Below, piece by piece: positions 44,099-52,989 of a stretch of DNA of 62,955 bases. The notes under the pieces were generated by a model. It did not search any database. It was not told the DNA's origin and saw only the letters and a program-made list of their open reading frames with translations. Source of the DNA: Pseudomonadota bacterium (lineage in GTDB: Bacteria; Pseudomonadota; Gammaproteobacteria; Steroidobacterales; Steroidobacteraceae); the NCBI GenBank assembly GCA_963204835.1, contig CAUJHJ010000070.1:1-62955 (forward strand), written 5' to 3'. The number at the start of each line of letters is the position of its first letter. Position 1 is the stretch's first letter. A program made the translations under genes and the position numbers.

Positions 44099-45339
44099 GC
44101 CTGGGGCGCCGCCTGCGCCTCGAAGACCGGATAGCGCCCCATCGTGAGCAGCAATAGCGCGCCGACGCCGAATGCGACGGCGGCGGTGACGAGGATGGCG
44201 TCGTAGCTGCCGGTGCGGTCGTGCACGAAGCCGAACAGCGGCGGGGCGATGCCCGACGCGAAACCGAATACCGCGTACTGCGCGCCGTAGATGCGGCCGT
44301 AGTGTTTCAGGCCGAAGTAGCGCGCGCTCAGGTAGGCGACGAGATCGGTTTCGGCGCCGGAGGCGAAGCCGACCAGCACGGCAGCGAGGATGGCCGTCCC
44401 TGCGCCAATGCCGTGATTCATCAGCAGGAGGCAGGCGATGGCCGGCAGGACCAGCATCGGGAAGACGACGCCCGGCGCCCAGAAGCGGTCCATCATGAAG
44501 CCCGCGAACACACGCCCGACCATGATGCTGACGCCGACGGCGCCGGCGATCTTGCCGGCATCGAGTGCCGCGAAACCGCGGTCCTCGAGCAGGGGTACGA
44601 GGTTCGTGATCGTGCCGCCGATGCCGGTGGCGACCAGCAGGATCGAGAGGATCAGGACCCAGAAGCGGTAATTGCGCACGGCTTCGCCCAGCGTGACGCC
44701 GCCTTCCGCGCGCGGCCCGGGCTGCGAACCGTGCGTCGCCGCACTGGAGGAGGGCGGGTCGCGGAACCAGGCGATCGCGATCGGCAGGGCCACGGCGAGC
44801 GGCAGCAGCGAGATGCCGACGAAGGCCCAGCGCCAGCCGAATCGCTCGATCAGCCAGATCGTGAGCGTCGGCAGGAAGGCGGCGGTGATGCCCGTGCCGA
44901 GCAGCGTGATCGCGAGCGCGAGGCCGCGGTTCTCGACGAACCAGCCGTTGATCGCGCGCGTCCAGGTGACGGGGGTCGATCCGCCGCCGGCGAAGCCCGC
45001 GATGAACCACAGGACGTAGAACACCATGATCGACGCCGGCGTCAGCGAGAGCGCCGCGAAGGCGAGGCCGAAGAGCCCGAGCGTGAGCAGCGCCATGCGG
45101 CGCACACCGAAGCGGTCCGCGAGCGCGCCGACGATCGGCACCACGCAGACGACCGCCACCGTGTACCAGAGGATGGCGAGCTGGAACTCGCCGCGGCCCC
45201 AGCCGAGTTCCTCGGTGATCGGGCGCGTGAAGGGGCCGAGCGAGTTGTAGGGGATGGGCGAGGCGCCGAAGGCGACGCCGAGCGAGGAGGCGATCAGCAC
45301 GGCCCAGCCGCGCCGGAATTCTGCATAGGATCGGGTCAT
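44095..45339 (-). CDS. MFS transporter (OFA/monocarboxylate-like)
   Basis: A 414-residue protein with about 12 membrane helices in two halves. IVGALADRFGVRRMALLTLG is the loop 2-3 signature, and AGFAGGGSTPVTWTRAINGW resembles OFA-type carriers that move oxalate, formate or other small carboxylates. ATG 45339 overlaps the stop of the TMTC-like gene by four bases, making it the last gene of the minus-strand run from 49052. Confidence 0.88.
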   Translation of the reverse strand: MTRSYAEFRRGWAVLIASSLGVAFGASPIPYNSLGPFTRPITEELGWGRGEFQLAILWYTVAVVCVVPIVGALADRFGVRRMALLTLGLFGLAFAALSLTPASIMVFYVLWFIAGFAGGGSTPVTWTRAINGWFVENRGLALAITLLGTGITAAFLPTLTIWLIERFGWRWAFVGISLLPLAVALPIAIAWFRDPPSSSAATHGSQPGPRAEGGVTLGEAVRNYRFWVLILSILLVATGIGGTITNLVPLLEDRGFAALDAGKIAGAVGVSIMVGRVFAGFMMDRFWAPGVVFPMLVLPAIACLLLMNHGIGAGTAILAAVLVGFASGAETDLVAYLSARYFGLKHYGRIYGAQYAVFGFASGIAPPLFGFVHDRTGSYDAILVTAAVAFGVGALLLLTMGRYPVFEAQAAPQA

Positions 45340-46784
45340 TGCTTTCCGAGGCTGCCTTCTTGCAGCAGCATGAGGTTGATGACCGCCCGAGTGTACTGTG
45401 GGTCGAGGGCCAGTGCGCGCCGGAACTGTCTTTCAGCCTCCGTGCTGCGGCCGGCGAGCGCCAGGGCGTAGCCGAGATTGGCGGCAGCGCGCGGATTGTC
45501 CGGGGACTTCGCGGCCGCATCGCTCCAGAAGGCGGTTTCGCTGGCGTAGACGGAATTGCGCTGCGTCGTCAAGGCGCCGAGGGCGAGCAGCACGACGGCG
45601 CCCGCCGCGGCCAGGGCCGTGCGCGGCGCGCGACGCCACGTGGCGCCGGCGGCCGCGAGTCGCGCGGCGAGGCAGCCCGCGAGCCACGCCGGGCCGATGA
45701 GCGCCGCGTAGAGCTGGCGATCGTTCACGAGATCGAGGCGCGGCAGCAGCGAATTGGTCGGCGCGAGCCACAGGAAGAACCAGAAAATCCCGAAGGCGAG
45801 CGCAGGCCGGCGCCGCAGCGAGGCGGCGGCGAGCGCGAGGGCCGCCGCGTACGCGAGCGCGAGCGCCGCCGTCGAGGCGGTCCATGACGTCACGAGCGGC
45901 AGCAGCGGATCCGCGTTGAGCCGCCACGGCAGCACGAGCTGGCCGAGGAGATAGGCGACGGCATGCAGCTGCGTCAGGAGATTCACGCCGAGCGCGCGTG
46001 CCGTGAAGCTCGACTCGAGCAGCAACCAGTAACGCGGCAGGCTGGCGGCGGCGATGCCGGCTGCGATGAGCGCGATCGCGTGCGGTGCCGCCGCGGCCAG
46101 CGCTTCCCGCAGGCGCACCGGTCGCCTGGCGTCGCACAGCACGAGCAGCGCCAGCGCGAACGGCACGACGAGCACGGTTTCCTTGGTGCCGAGCCCGGCG
46201 AGGACCAGGGCGATGGAGGCGATCCACCAGCCCGCGCGGTGCGCCACCGGGGCTGCCGGATCGCGGGTCCGCTCGCAGGCGAGCAGGCTCGCGAGCGCAA
46301 ATAGCGTCGCGAGGCTCGCCGAACGACCCGACAGGTAGGTCACCGCTTCGGTCTGCACCGGGTGCAGGGCGAAGATGAGCGCCGCGGCGAGCGGGGCGAC
46401 CATGGCGCCGTGGTTCGCGACCGCCGTGCGCGTGCGCGCCGCGAGGCGCCCCAGCAGCGCGAATGCGAGGCAGGCGTTGGCGATGTGCACGGCGAGGTTG
46501 AAGGCATGGAAGCCCGCGAGCCCGAAGCCGCTCTGCCAGTTCGCCGCATAGCTCAGCTTCAGCAGCGGCCGGATGCCCGGCATCGAGGCCCACCACGCGG
46601 CGAGCGACTGCACGCGCGCATCCTCGACGATCACCGCCCAGTCGTCGAACTGGAACGTGCCGGCGAACGAGTTCAGGTAGGCCGCCGTGGCCGCGGTTGC
46701 GAGCAGCAGGAACGCGCGCCAGGGCGTCGAGGCGCCGCCCCCGGTCGGGACGGCAGCGATTGCGTCAGTCGCGGCGGGCGCCAT
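45336..46784 (-). CDS. TMTC-like membrane protein with C-terminal TPR
   Basis: A 482-residue protein. The N-terminal motif YLNSFAGTFQFDDWAVIVED, with the paired Asp residues, is characteristic of TMTC/DUF1736 O-mannosyltransferase-like GT-C proteins. About ten membrane helices follow, with AALIFALHPVQTEAVTYLSG and LAPTNSLLPRLDLVNDRQLY. A short TPR is at the C terminus (RAAANLGYALALAGRSTEAE). It probably glycosylates an exported protein or lipid. The start at 46784 overlaps the end of the carboxypeptidase gene by 20 bases. Confidence 0.75.
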   Translation of the reverse strand: MAPAATDAIAAVPTGGGASTPWRAFLLLATAATAAYLNSFAGTFQFDDWAVIVEDARVQSLAAWWASMPGIRPLLKLSYAANWQSGFGLAGFHAFNLAVHIANACLAFALLGRLAARTRTAVANHGAMVAPLAAALIFALHPVQTEAVTYLSGRSASLATLFALASLLACERTRDPAAPVAHRAGWWIASIALVLAGLGTKETVLVVPFALALLVLCDARRPVRLREALAAAAPHAIALIAAGIAAASLPRYWLLLESSFTARALGVNLLTQLHAVAYLLGQLVLPWRLNADPLLPLVTSWTASTAALALAYAAALALAAASLRRRPALAFGIFWFFLWLAPTNSLLPRLDLVNDRQLYAALIGPAWLAGCLAARLAAAGATWRRAPRTALAAAGAVVLLALGALTTQRNSVYASETAFWSDAAAKSPDNPRAAANLGYALALAGRSTEAERQFRRALALDPQYTRAVINLMLLQEGSLGKQ

Positions 46785-47565
46785 GGAAGGCGTCCTCGAC
46801 CAGCGCGGCCGCGGTCCACCAGCGATCGTGCGCGTCGAGCAGCACGAGCCATACGTCGATGCCGTCGCGTTGCGCGTGCACGAGGGCGCAGCGTCCGGCC
46901 TGCGCCGTATAGCCGCTCTTGAGGCCCATGGCACCCGGCAGCCGCCCGAGCAGCGCATTGGTCGTGCGCAACGCGATGCGGCGGCCAGCGCGCGTCTCGA
47001 TCGTGAGTCCGGGCGTGGCGGCGAGCGCCGCGACCGAGGGGAACTTCGCGGCGAAGCGACCGAGGCGCAGCAGGTCGCTGGCGGTCGAGAGGTGTCCCGG
47101 AGCATCGAGGCCGCAGGGATTCTCGAAGTGCGTGCCGGTGAGCGCGAGGCGCTGCGCGCGCTCGTTCATCCGCTCGACGAAGCGCTCGACGCTGCCCGAG
47201 TGGTGTTCTGCGAGGGCGAGGCAGGCGTCGTTGGCCGAACGCACCAGCATGGCCGCCAGCAGGCTCCCGGCCGTCAGCTGCTCGCGGGCCGCGAGGCCCG
47301 CGCGCGCGCCGCCCGCTCCCGCGGCCCGTGGGCTCACGGTGACGAGGGCAGCCGGGTCCCAACGGGACTCGAGCAGCACCACGGCGGTCATCAGCTTGGT
47401 GAGGGAAGCGGGCGGCAGCGGCCGGTCGGCCGCCCTTGCCCACTTGACGGCATCGCCCACCGCCAGCACATAGGCCGTCGCGGCGCGCGGATAGCGATCC
47501 ACGACCGGGGGCTCGGCGCCGTGGGCGGCGCCGAGCCCCGCGATCAGCAGGGCCGCGATGCTCAG
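46765..47565 (-). CDS. D-alanyl-D-alanine carboxypeptidase-like (peptidase S11)
   Basis: About 266 residues. The three penicillin-binding motifs are present: SLTK in PLPPASLTKLMTAVVLLESR, SAN in MLVRSANDACLALAEH, and KSG in AMGLKSGYTAQAGRC. It trims peptidoglycan in the periplasm. The start is uncertain: no ATG, GTG or TTG precedes the signal-like LLSIAALLIAGLGAAHGA, so CTG at 47565, overlapping the DUF3617 stop as CTGA, is the best guess. Confidence 0.8.
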   Translation of the reverse strand: MSIAALLIAGLGAAHGAEPPVVDRYPRAATAYVLAVGDAVKWARAADRPLPPASLTKLMTAVVLLESRWDPAALVTVSPRAAGAGGARAGLAAREQLTAGSLLAAMLVRSANDACLALAEHHSGSVERFVERMNERAQRLALTGTHFENPCGLDAPGHLSTASDLLRLGRFAAKFPSVAALAATPGLTIETRAGRRIALRTTNALLGRLPGAMGLKSGYTAQAGRCALVHAQRDGIDVWLVLLDAHDRWWTAAALVEDAFHGARRD

Positions 47566-48548
47566 AAGCCGATCAGTCCGCGCAGCGCCTTCTTGCCGGC
47601 CTTGATCGCCGAATCCTTCGGGTTGGCGGGCTCGGCTGCGGCACCGGCCGTTTCCGGCAGCGCGTTGTGGCGTGCGTAGGCGTTGCAGAAATCGACGTAC
47701 TTCGGTGCCACCGGCGAGGTGTAGTTGCGCCCGGCGCATTCGCGGATCGCGAGGTCCCGCCCTTCGTCACGGCAGTTGCGGCCGAGGAAGACGAGCGACT
47801 CGCTCGCGAGCGCGTTCCGGCAGAGCCCGCTCCGCACCGCCTCGAGGCTGCCCGCACCCGTGGACGGCATGCCGCACAGCGCGGCCGCGGCGCCGAGATC
47901 GGCACGAAGCTGCGGCGGGGCCTGTGCCGAGGAGGCGCCCATGTCGGCCACCTTGTCGTAGCCGGCTTCGGTCCTGAGCGCCGCGCAGTACTGGTTCTTG
48001 TACTTCGCGTCGCACTGCATGCCGCTGGCGCCCGTGAAGGTGTAGGCGGTCATGCCATCGACCCCCGCCTTGCACGCCTGCTCGGTGTACTGCGCGCTCT
48101 GGGCCTGCGCGGCGGCGATCTGCCGCTTGACCTTGCCGGCATCGCAGGCCTTGCCGAGGCGGCGGCCGCTCAACTTCATGCGCATGGCGTCGCCGCCGAC
48201 CTGCATGCGCATTTCGCCGCGATAGCTGTCCTTGCCGCTGTAGGTCATCTCGCCGGAGCCCGTGGTCGGCGGGTTGCCCTTGCAGCGCATCTTCCAGCTC
48301 ATGGTGTTGCCCGAGCGCTGCACGTCGTACATGTCGCAGTCATCGGACTCGGGGACCGGCGGCTCTTCGGCCGCATTCTTCGGCGAGCAGACCTGTTGCG
48401 TGTTGGCCGGCATCGACATGCCGGAGGCCTGCATTTCGCTGGTGACCTCCCACAGTTCGCCGGGTTCCTGGGCGAGCGCGGGCAGGCTGGCGAGGGCGGC
48501 GAACAACACGGGCAGCAGGCGCCCGCGGGTGAAATTGGGCATCGACAA
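47562..48548 (-). CDS. DUF3617 exported protein
   Basis: A 328-residue protein with a signal peptide (LLPVLFAALASLPALAQ). EPGELWEVTSEMQASGMSMP, VQRSGNTMSWKMRCKG and GEMTYSGKDSYRGEMRMQ are the DUF3617 family patterns. Many cysteines follow in the second half. Function unknown, periplasmic. It lies 15 bases downstream of the cytochrome c gene and is followed by the carboxypeptidase in the same operon. Confidence 0.8.
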   Translation of the reverse strand: MSMPNFTRGRLLPVLFAALASLPALAQEPGELWEVTSEMQASGMSMPANTQQVCSPKNAAEEPPVPESDDCDMYDVQRSGNTMSWKMRCKGNPPTTGSGEMTYSGKDSYRGEMRMQVGGDAMRMKLSGRRLGKACDAGKVKRQIAAAQAQSAQYTEQACKAGVDGMTAYTFTGASGMQCDAKYKNQYCAALRTEAGYDKVADMGASSAQAPPQLRADLGAAAALCGMPSTGAGSLEAVRSGLCRNALASESLVFLGRNCRDEGRDLAIRECAGRNYTSPVAPKYVDFCNAYARHNALPETAGAAAEPANPKDSAIKAGKKALRGLIGF

Positions 48549-48563
48549 GTTGATCTCCTCGGC

Positions 48564-49052
48564 TCAGTTGGGGAAGCGCACGACGGGCGTCACGGGCTGG
48601 CCGCCCGGCGGAACGTAATCGGGCGCGGGCTGGCCCGCGGGGCCGAGCGTTCGAATGAAGTGGTAGATGCTGAGCAGGTCCGCGTCGGTCATGGCCTGCA
48701 GCGCGGGTGAGGGCATCGGCGGGCGCCCCGTTGTCGTGCGGGCGACGGCGAGCCATTGCGCGGCCGTCATGTCCTTGATGAAGAGGCGCAGGTTGATCGC
48801 GTAGGTCGTGCCCCACGGCCCGTTCCAGCCGATCGAGTCGCCCGTCAACCAGTCCTTCTCGGGGAGCTTGCCGCCGGACTGCGCGTAGCCCGCGGTGTGG
48901 CAGTCGTTGCAGCCGGTGATCTGCACGAGGTAGCGGCCCCGCTGCACCTGTGCGGCACCCGTCGCCGGCTCGGCGCCGATGGCATCCCGTTCGGCTGAAA
49001 CAGCCAACATCGCGAGGGCGGCGATCGACATGAAATTGAAGGCCCGGGTCAT
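48564..49052 (-). CDS. Exported monoheme cytochrome c
   Basis: A 162-residue protein with a signal peptide and one heme motif, CNDCH, in VQITGCNDCHTAGYAQSGGK. A candidate sixth ligand is Met in PPMPSPALQAMTDADLL. The closing pattern LLSIYHFIRTLGPAGQPAPD is usual for small class I-like cytochromes. It should carry electrons in the periplasm. ATG 49052 is preceded by AAGGAC. The partner is unknown. Confidence 0.88.
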   Translation of the reverse strand: MTRAFNFMSIAALAMLAVSAERDAIGAEPATGAAQVQRGRYLVQITGCNDCHTAGYAQSGGKLPEKDWLTGDSIGWNGPWGTTYAINLRLFIKDMTAAQWLAVARTTTGRPPMPSPALQAMTDADLLSIYHFIRTLGPAGQPAPDYVPPGGQPVTPVVRFPN

Positions 49053-49089
49053 GATTGTCCTTCTTGTGGCCGGTGGGCGGCGGCGGATT

Positions 49090-49641
49090 CTACGGAGGTC
49101 GGGCGCGCTGCGGAAGCACCCCGCCGAGCGCCGCGCGCCAGCGGCGCAGCTTCCCGGCCGGGCCCAGGGTGGCGTGGGCGGGGCTGGTCGAAGGCAGGGT
49201 GACGAAGCGGATGTCGGACCTGCGCTGCCCCGGGAGGGCCGGCAGGACGAGGCGGGCGAAATGCCGCTGGGCGGCCGCGCCGTTGAACGCGAGCAGGCTG
49301 ATCGAGCGCTGCCGAACGAGCAGCCCACGCACGTCGTGCGCACGCGCCGTGGCGGCGTCGATGTCGGCATCGGCGCTGCCCGGCCGGGCCGCCTCCGCGA
49401 GCACGTCCCAGACACAGACGCCGGCGGCGCGGAGTGCGGCTGTCCGCGCCGCGTATGGCGCCTCGGGCGCGAAACCGCAGAGGGCCGCCATGATCGGCCA
49501 GAACTGGTTGCGCGGATGCGCGTAGTACTCGCCCGCCTGCAGCGAGGCGATCCCCGGCAGGCTGCCCAGGACCAGGATGCGCGGCCGCGCGCCGAGGATG
49601 GGCGGGAAGGCGCGGACGCGCTCAGCCCGCGATGAGCGCAT
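49090..49641 (-). CDS. Hypoxanthine/uracil DNA glycosylase-like enzyme
   Basis: A 183-residue protein of the uracil-DNA-glycosylase superfamily. LVLGSLPGIASLQAGEYYAH followed by PRNQFWPIM is the hallmark of DNA-deoxyinosine glycosylases. The second motif is LPSTSPAHAT. It removes deaminated bases. ATG 49641 overlaps the ZIP gene's end by 20 bases; a longer start at 49662 is possible. Confidence 0.85.
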   Translation of the reverse strand: MRSSRAERVRAFPPILGARPRILVLGSLPGIASLQAGEYYAHPRNQFWPIMAALCGFAPEAPYAARTAALRAAGVCVWDVLAEAARPGSADADIDAATARAHDVRGLLVRQRSISLLAFNGAAAQRHFARLVLPALPGQRRSDIRFVTLPSTSPAHATLGPAGKLRRWRAALGGVLPQRARPP

Positions 49642-50392
49642 CGAACCAAACCATCGCCGCAAAGCCCGTGAGCAGGCTCGCGGTGGCGCCGCCCGACATG
49701 CCGCTGCGATGGGTTTCCGGGATCACCTCGGCGCTGATGACATAAAGCATGGCCCCGGCCGCGAAGGCCAGCCCCCAGGGCAGCAAGCCCCCCGCAAAGC
49801 CGACCGCGGCCGCGCCCACGAGGCCGCCGCCCGTCTCGATGAGGCCCGTGAGCACGCCGAGCGCGAAGCTGCGCCGGCGGCCGAGCCCGCTCGAGAGCAT
49901 GGCCATGGCGACGACGAGTCCCTCCGGGATGTTCTGGATCGCGATGGCCGTGGCGATCCGCGGCATGAGCGTCGGGTCCGCCGCGTCGATCGTCACGCCG
50001 ACGCTGAGCCCTTCGGGGAAGTTGTGCAGGGCGATCGCGGTGACGAGCAGGAAGGGCATCGAGCGGCGGCTGTCGCGGCCGTCGTGGCCCTTGAACTGGT
50101 GCTCGTGCGGAAAATTCCGGTTGGCCCATGCTACGCACCAGGCGCCGACGCCGAGCGCGGCGAGTGTGAGCGGCGTGGCCCAGTTCCCCGGGTGCTGCTT
50201 CGCTGCCGCCACGAGCGCCGCCGGCAGCAGGGCATAGACGCTCGCCGCGAGCATCACGCCCGCGGCGAGCGCGATGAAGTGGTTGGCGAGGCGCGGGGAA
50301 AGGGAGCGCAGGGCCAGCACCGGCGCGGCGCCAAGCGTCGTCGCCACTGTGCCGGTCAGGAAGACGATCCAGAGCGTGGACCCGAAACTCAT
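49622..50392 (-). CDS. ZIP-family metal transporter
   Basis: A 256-residue protein with about eight helices. The metal-binding helices carry AIALHNFPEGLSVGVTI and AIQNIPEGLVVAMAM, the ZIP HNxPEG/QNxPEG signatures. A His/Asp-rich loop (HEHQFKGHDGRDS) lies between helices 3 and 4. It imports zinc or a related divalent metal. Confidence 0.92.
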   Translation of the reverse strand: MSFGSTLWIVFLTGTVATTLGAAPVLALRSLSPRLANHFIALAAGVMLAASVYALLPAALVAAAKQHPGNWATPLTLAALGVGAWCVAWANRNFPHEHQFKGHDGRDSRRSMPFLLVTAIALHNFPEGLSVGVTIDAADPTLMPRIATAIAIQNIPEGLVVAMAMLSSGLGRRRSFALGVLTGLIETGGGLVGAAAVGFAGGLLPWGLAFAAGAMLYVISAEVIPETHRSGMSGGATASLLTGFAAMVWFDALIAG

Positions 50393-50403
50393 CGCGGCAT
50401 TAT

Positions 50404-50417
50404 GCGATGAAAACCCG
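50404..50417. repeat. Short element related to the 35164 repeat
   Basis: GAAAACCCGGTACC lies between the ZIP start and the TolC stop. On the minus strand it reads GGTACCGGGTTTTC, and the second arm of the 35164 repeat reads GGTGCCGGGTTTTC, so 13 of 14 positions agree. Confidence 0.35.
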
Positions 50418-50432
50418 GTACCAGGCCCCGAC

Positions 50433-51779
50433 TCAGAACCGCACGCTCTCCGGGGTCAGGCCGCCGACGTGGTAGGCGAGCAGGCGCCGGCGGAATTCCA
50501 CATCGTACAGCGCCGCGACCGCCGCGCTGGCGGCTTCGACTTGCGTCGCGCGCGACTGCGTCAGCTCGACGAGCGTTGCTGCTCCCACCTTGTAGCGCTG
50601 GTCGGTGACTTCGAGCGCGCGCACCGCGGCGGCCCGCTGCGCCTCCGCCGCCGTCAGTTGCGCCTGCGCCGACTCGAGATCGAGCAGCGCCGTGCGCACC
50701 TGCGAGCCGACTTCCTGCTCGAGGGTGTCGAGGTCGATCTGTGCGCTGTCGGCGCGGATTTCCGCGCGGCGCGTGGCGATGCGCGTCGCGTCGCGGTCGT
50801 ACAGCGGCAGCGCGATGTTCAGCCCGACGGATCCGCCGCGCTCGTCGGAGAACTGGTCGCGCCACCCGGCGGGATCAGCGCTCGAGTAGGAAGATCCGTA
50901 ACCGGCCGACAGCGAGACGGTCGGCCAGCGCGTCGACTTCGCGACCCGGATGTCCTGGCGCGCGGCCTCGAGCCGCGCCTCGCTCGCCTTGATGTCCGCG
51001 CGCGTGGCGAAGGCCCGCTGGATCAGGGTGTCGAGCGGCTCGTGCGCGATGGCACCGGGCTTGTCGATGTCCGGTGTGACGAACTCGTAGGTGCCGCGCG
51101 GGTCGAGCCGCAGGGTACGGATGATCTCGATGCGCGCCAGTTCCGCCGCGCGTTCGGCCTGCACGACGGCCAGCTGCGCGCTCGCGACATTGGCCTGCTG
51201 CTGGTAGAGATCGGCGATGGTGCGTGCCCCGGCCTTGACGTAGGTGTCGATCTGCGCGGCGAGTGCTGCCTGCGCCGTGAGGTTCTCGCGCTGCACGCGC
51301 AATTCTTCGCGCTGCTGCACGAGCGCGAGGAAGTCGGTCGCAACAGTGAACACCACGGTCTCGCCGGCACGTGCGAGGTCTGCCTGGTCGGCGGCACTCG
51401 CCGACTTGGCGCCGGCGAGCGTCGCGGTATTGGCGAAGCCATTGAACAGAGTGACGCCGGAGGTCAGGCCGGCGGTCGCGGTGCGCGTCGTGTCGCCGTC
51501 CTCGCGGCCGAAGGCACGCGAGGACTGCGCGCTCGCGCGCAGGTCGGGCACGAAGTCGCGGCGTGCCTGCGCCACGTCGAGCGCGCCGAGCGCTGCATTG
51601 TTGCGGGCCTGGCGCAAGTCGTCGTTCTGCGCCAGTGCGATCTCGATTGCCTGGTCGAAGCCGATCACGCGCGCCGCCGCCGCCGCGGGCGCCGGCGCCT
51701 CCTGCGCGAGCGCCCCGCCACCGGCGAGGAGCGCCGCGGACGCGAACAGCGCGGTGCAGGCACGGGCCAATCTATTCAT
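50433..51779 (-). CDS. TolC-family outer-membrane efflux protein
   Basis: A 448-residue protein with a signal peptide (ending GGGALAQE). The paired long helical repeats of TolC-family channels are seen (FDQAIEIALAQNDDLRQARN; LNIALPLYDRDATRIATRRA). ATG 51779 overlaps the stop of the permease gene by eight bases. It is the outer-membrane exit of the MacAB-like pump. Confidence 0.92.
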   Translation of the reverse strand: MNRLARACTALFASAALLAGGGALAQEAPAPAAAAARVIGFDQAIEIALAQNDDLRQARNNAALGALDVAQARRDFVPDLRASAQSSRAFGREDGDTTRTATAGLTSGVTLFNGFANTATLAGAKSASAADQADLARAGETVVFTVATDFLALVQQREELRVQRENLTAQAALAAQIDTYVKAGARTIADLYQQQANVASAQLAVVQAERAAELARIEIIRTLRLDPRGTYEFVTPDIDKPGAIAHEPLDTLIQRAFATRADIKASEARLEAARQDIRVAKSTRWPTVSLSAGYGSSYSSADPAGWRDQFSDERGGSVGLNIALPLYDRDATRIATRRAEIRADSAQIDLDTLEQEVGSQVRTALLDLESAQAQLTAAEAQRAAAVRALEVTDQRYKVGAATLVELTQSRATQVEAASAAVAALYDVEFRRRLLAYHVGGLTPESVRF

Positions 51780-52989
51780 AGCGTAACGCCTGGATCGGAT
51801 CGAGCGCGGCGGCCTTGCGCGCGGGATAGAAGCCGAAGAACACGCCGACGGCGGCCGAGAACAGCACGGCGATGAGGGCGGCCTCGGGCGGCATGGCGAC
51901 CGCCCAGCCGGTGGCGCGAGCGAGACCGATGCCCGCGGCATAGCCAAGCACGATGCCGATCAGGCCGCCGGCAACGCTGATCACGATACTCTCGACGAGG
52001 AACTGCGCCAGCACGTCGCCGCTCCTCGCGCCGATCGCCATGCGGATGCCGATCTCGCGGGTGCGCTCGGTGACCGACACCAGCATGATGTTCATGATGC
52101 CGATGCCGCCGACGACCAGCGAGATCGAGGCGATCGCCGCGAGCAGCATCGACATCACGCGCGTCGTGCCGCTCGCGGCCGCCGCGATGTCGTCCTGGTT
52201 CCGGATCGTGAAGTCGTCGTCCTCGCCCGGCGCGAGCTTGTGCGACTCGCGCATGATCGAGCGGATCTCCTCCTGCGCCGCCGGGATGTCGCCCGGCGAG
52301 AAGGTGCTCGCGATGATCTGGCCGATGCGGCTGTGGCCCGCGAGGTGGGCCTGCGCCGTGGTGTACGGGATGATCACCGTGTCGTCCTGGTCGTTGCCGC
52401 CCGCGGTCTGGCCCTTCGGCGTCATCACGCCGATCACCGTGAAGGGTACGTTGCGCAACTGCACCTGCTGGCCGACCGGGTCGGCGTCCGGGAAGAGCGC
52501 GTCGGCGACGGTGCTGCCGAGCACCACGACCCGGCGCACCGCGCGCAGGTCGGCTTCCGTGAAGAAGCTGCCGCTGCGCGTGGACCAGTCGCGGATCGCC
52601 TGGTAGGCGGGCGACACGCCCATGATCGAGGTGCGCCAGTTGCCGGCGCCGCCGATCAGCTGGCCGCGCGAGAAGATGACCGGCGACACGGCGGCGAGCG
52701 TGGTGCCTTCGCGCGCGAGCTTCTCGGCGTCGGGAATCGTCAGGCGATTGAAGGTACCGGCGCCCTGGCTGACGCCGCCCTGCGAGGTCGAGCCCGCCAT
52801 CACCATCAGCATGTTGGTGCCGAGGCCCTTGATCTGTTGCTCGATCATGGACTGCGCGCCCTGGCCGAGCGCGACCATCACGATGACCGCGGCGACGCCG
52901 ATCACGATGCCGAGCATCGTCAGCAGCGTGCGCAGCTTGTTGCGCAGGATGCTGCGCGTCGCGATGCCGAAGAGCGCGCGCTTCCTCAT
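51772..52989 (-). CDS. MacB-like ABC transporter permease
   Basis: A 405-residue protein. The N-terminal helix is preceded by ATRSILRNKLRTLLTMLGIV. A large periplasmic MacB-PCD domain (about 45-250) and three C-terminal helices of the FtsX fold follow (SISLVVGGIGIMNIMLVSVT; RTREIGIRMAIGARSGD). Unlike E. coli MacB the ATPase is a separate gene, just upstream and overlapping by four bases. Confidence 0.93.
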   Translation of the reverse strand: MRKRALFGIATRSILRNKLRTLLTMLGIVIGVAAVIVMVALGQGAQSMIEQQIKGLGTNMLMVMAGSTSQGGVSQGAGTFNRLTIPDAEKLAREGTTLAAVSPVIFSRGQLIGGAGNWRTSIMGVSPAYQAIRDWSTRSGSFFTEADLRAVRRVVVLGSTVADALFPDADPVGQQVQLRNVPFTVIGVMTPKGQTAGGNDQDDTVIIPYTTAQAHLAGHSRIGQIIASTFSPGDIPAAQEEIRSIMRESHKLAPGEDDDFTIRNQDDIAAAASGTTRVMSMLLAAIASISLVVGGIGIMNIMLVSVTERTREIGIRMAIGARSGDVLAQFLVESIVISVAGGLIGIVLGYAAGIGLARATGWAVAMPPEAALIAVLFSAAVGVFFGFYPARKAAALDPIQALRYE

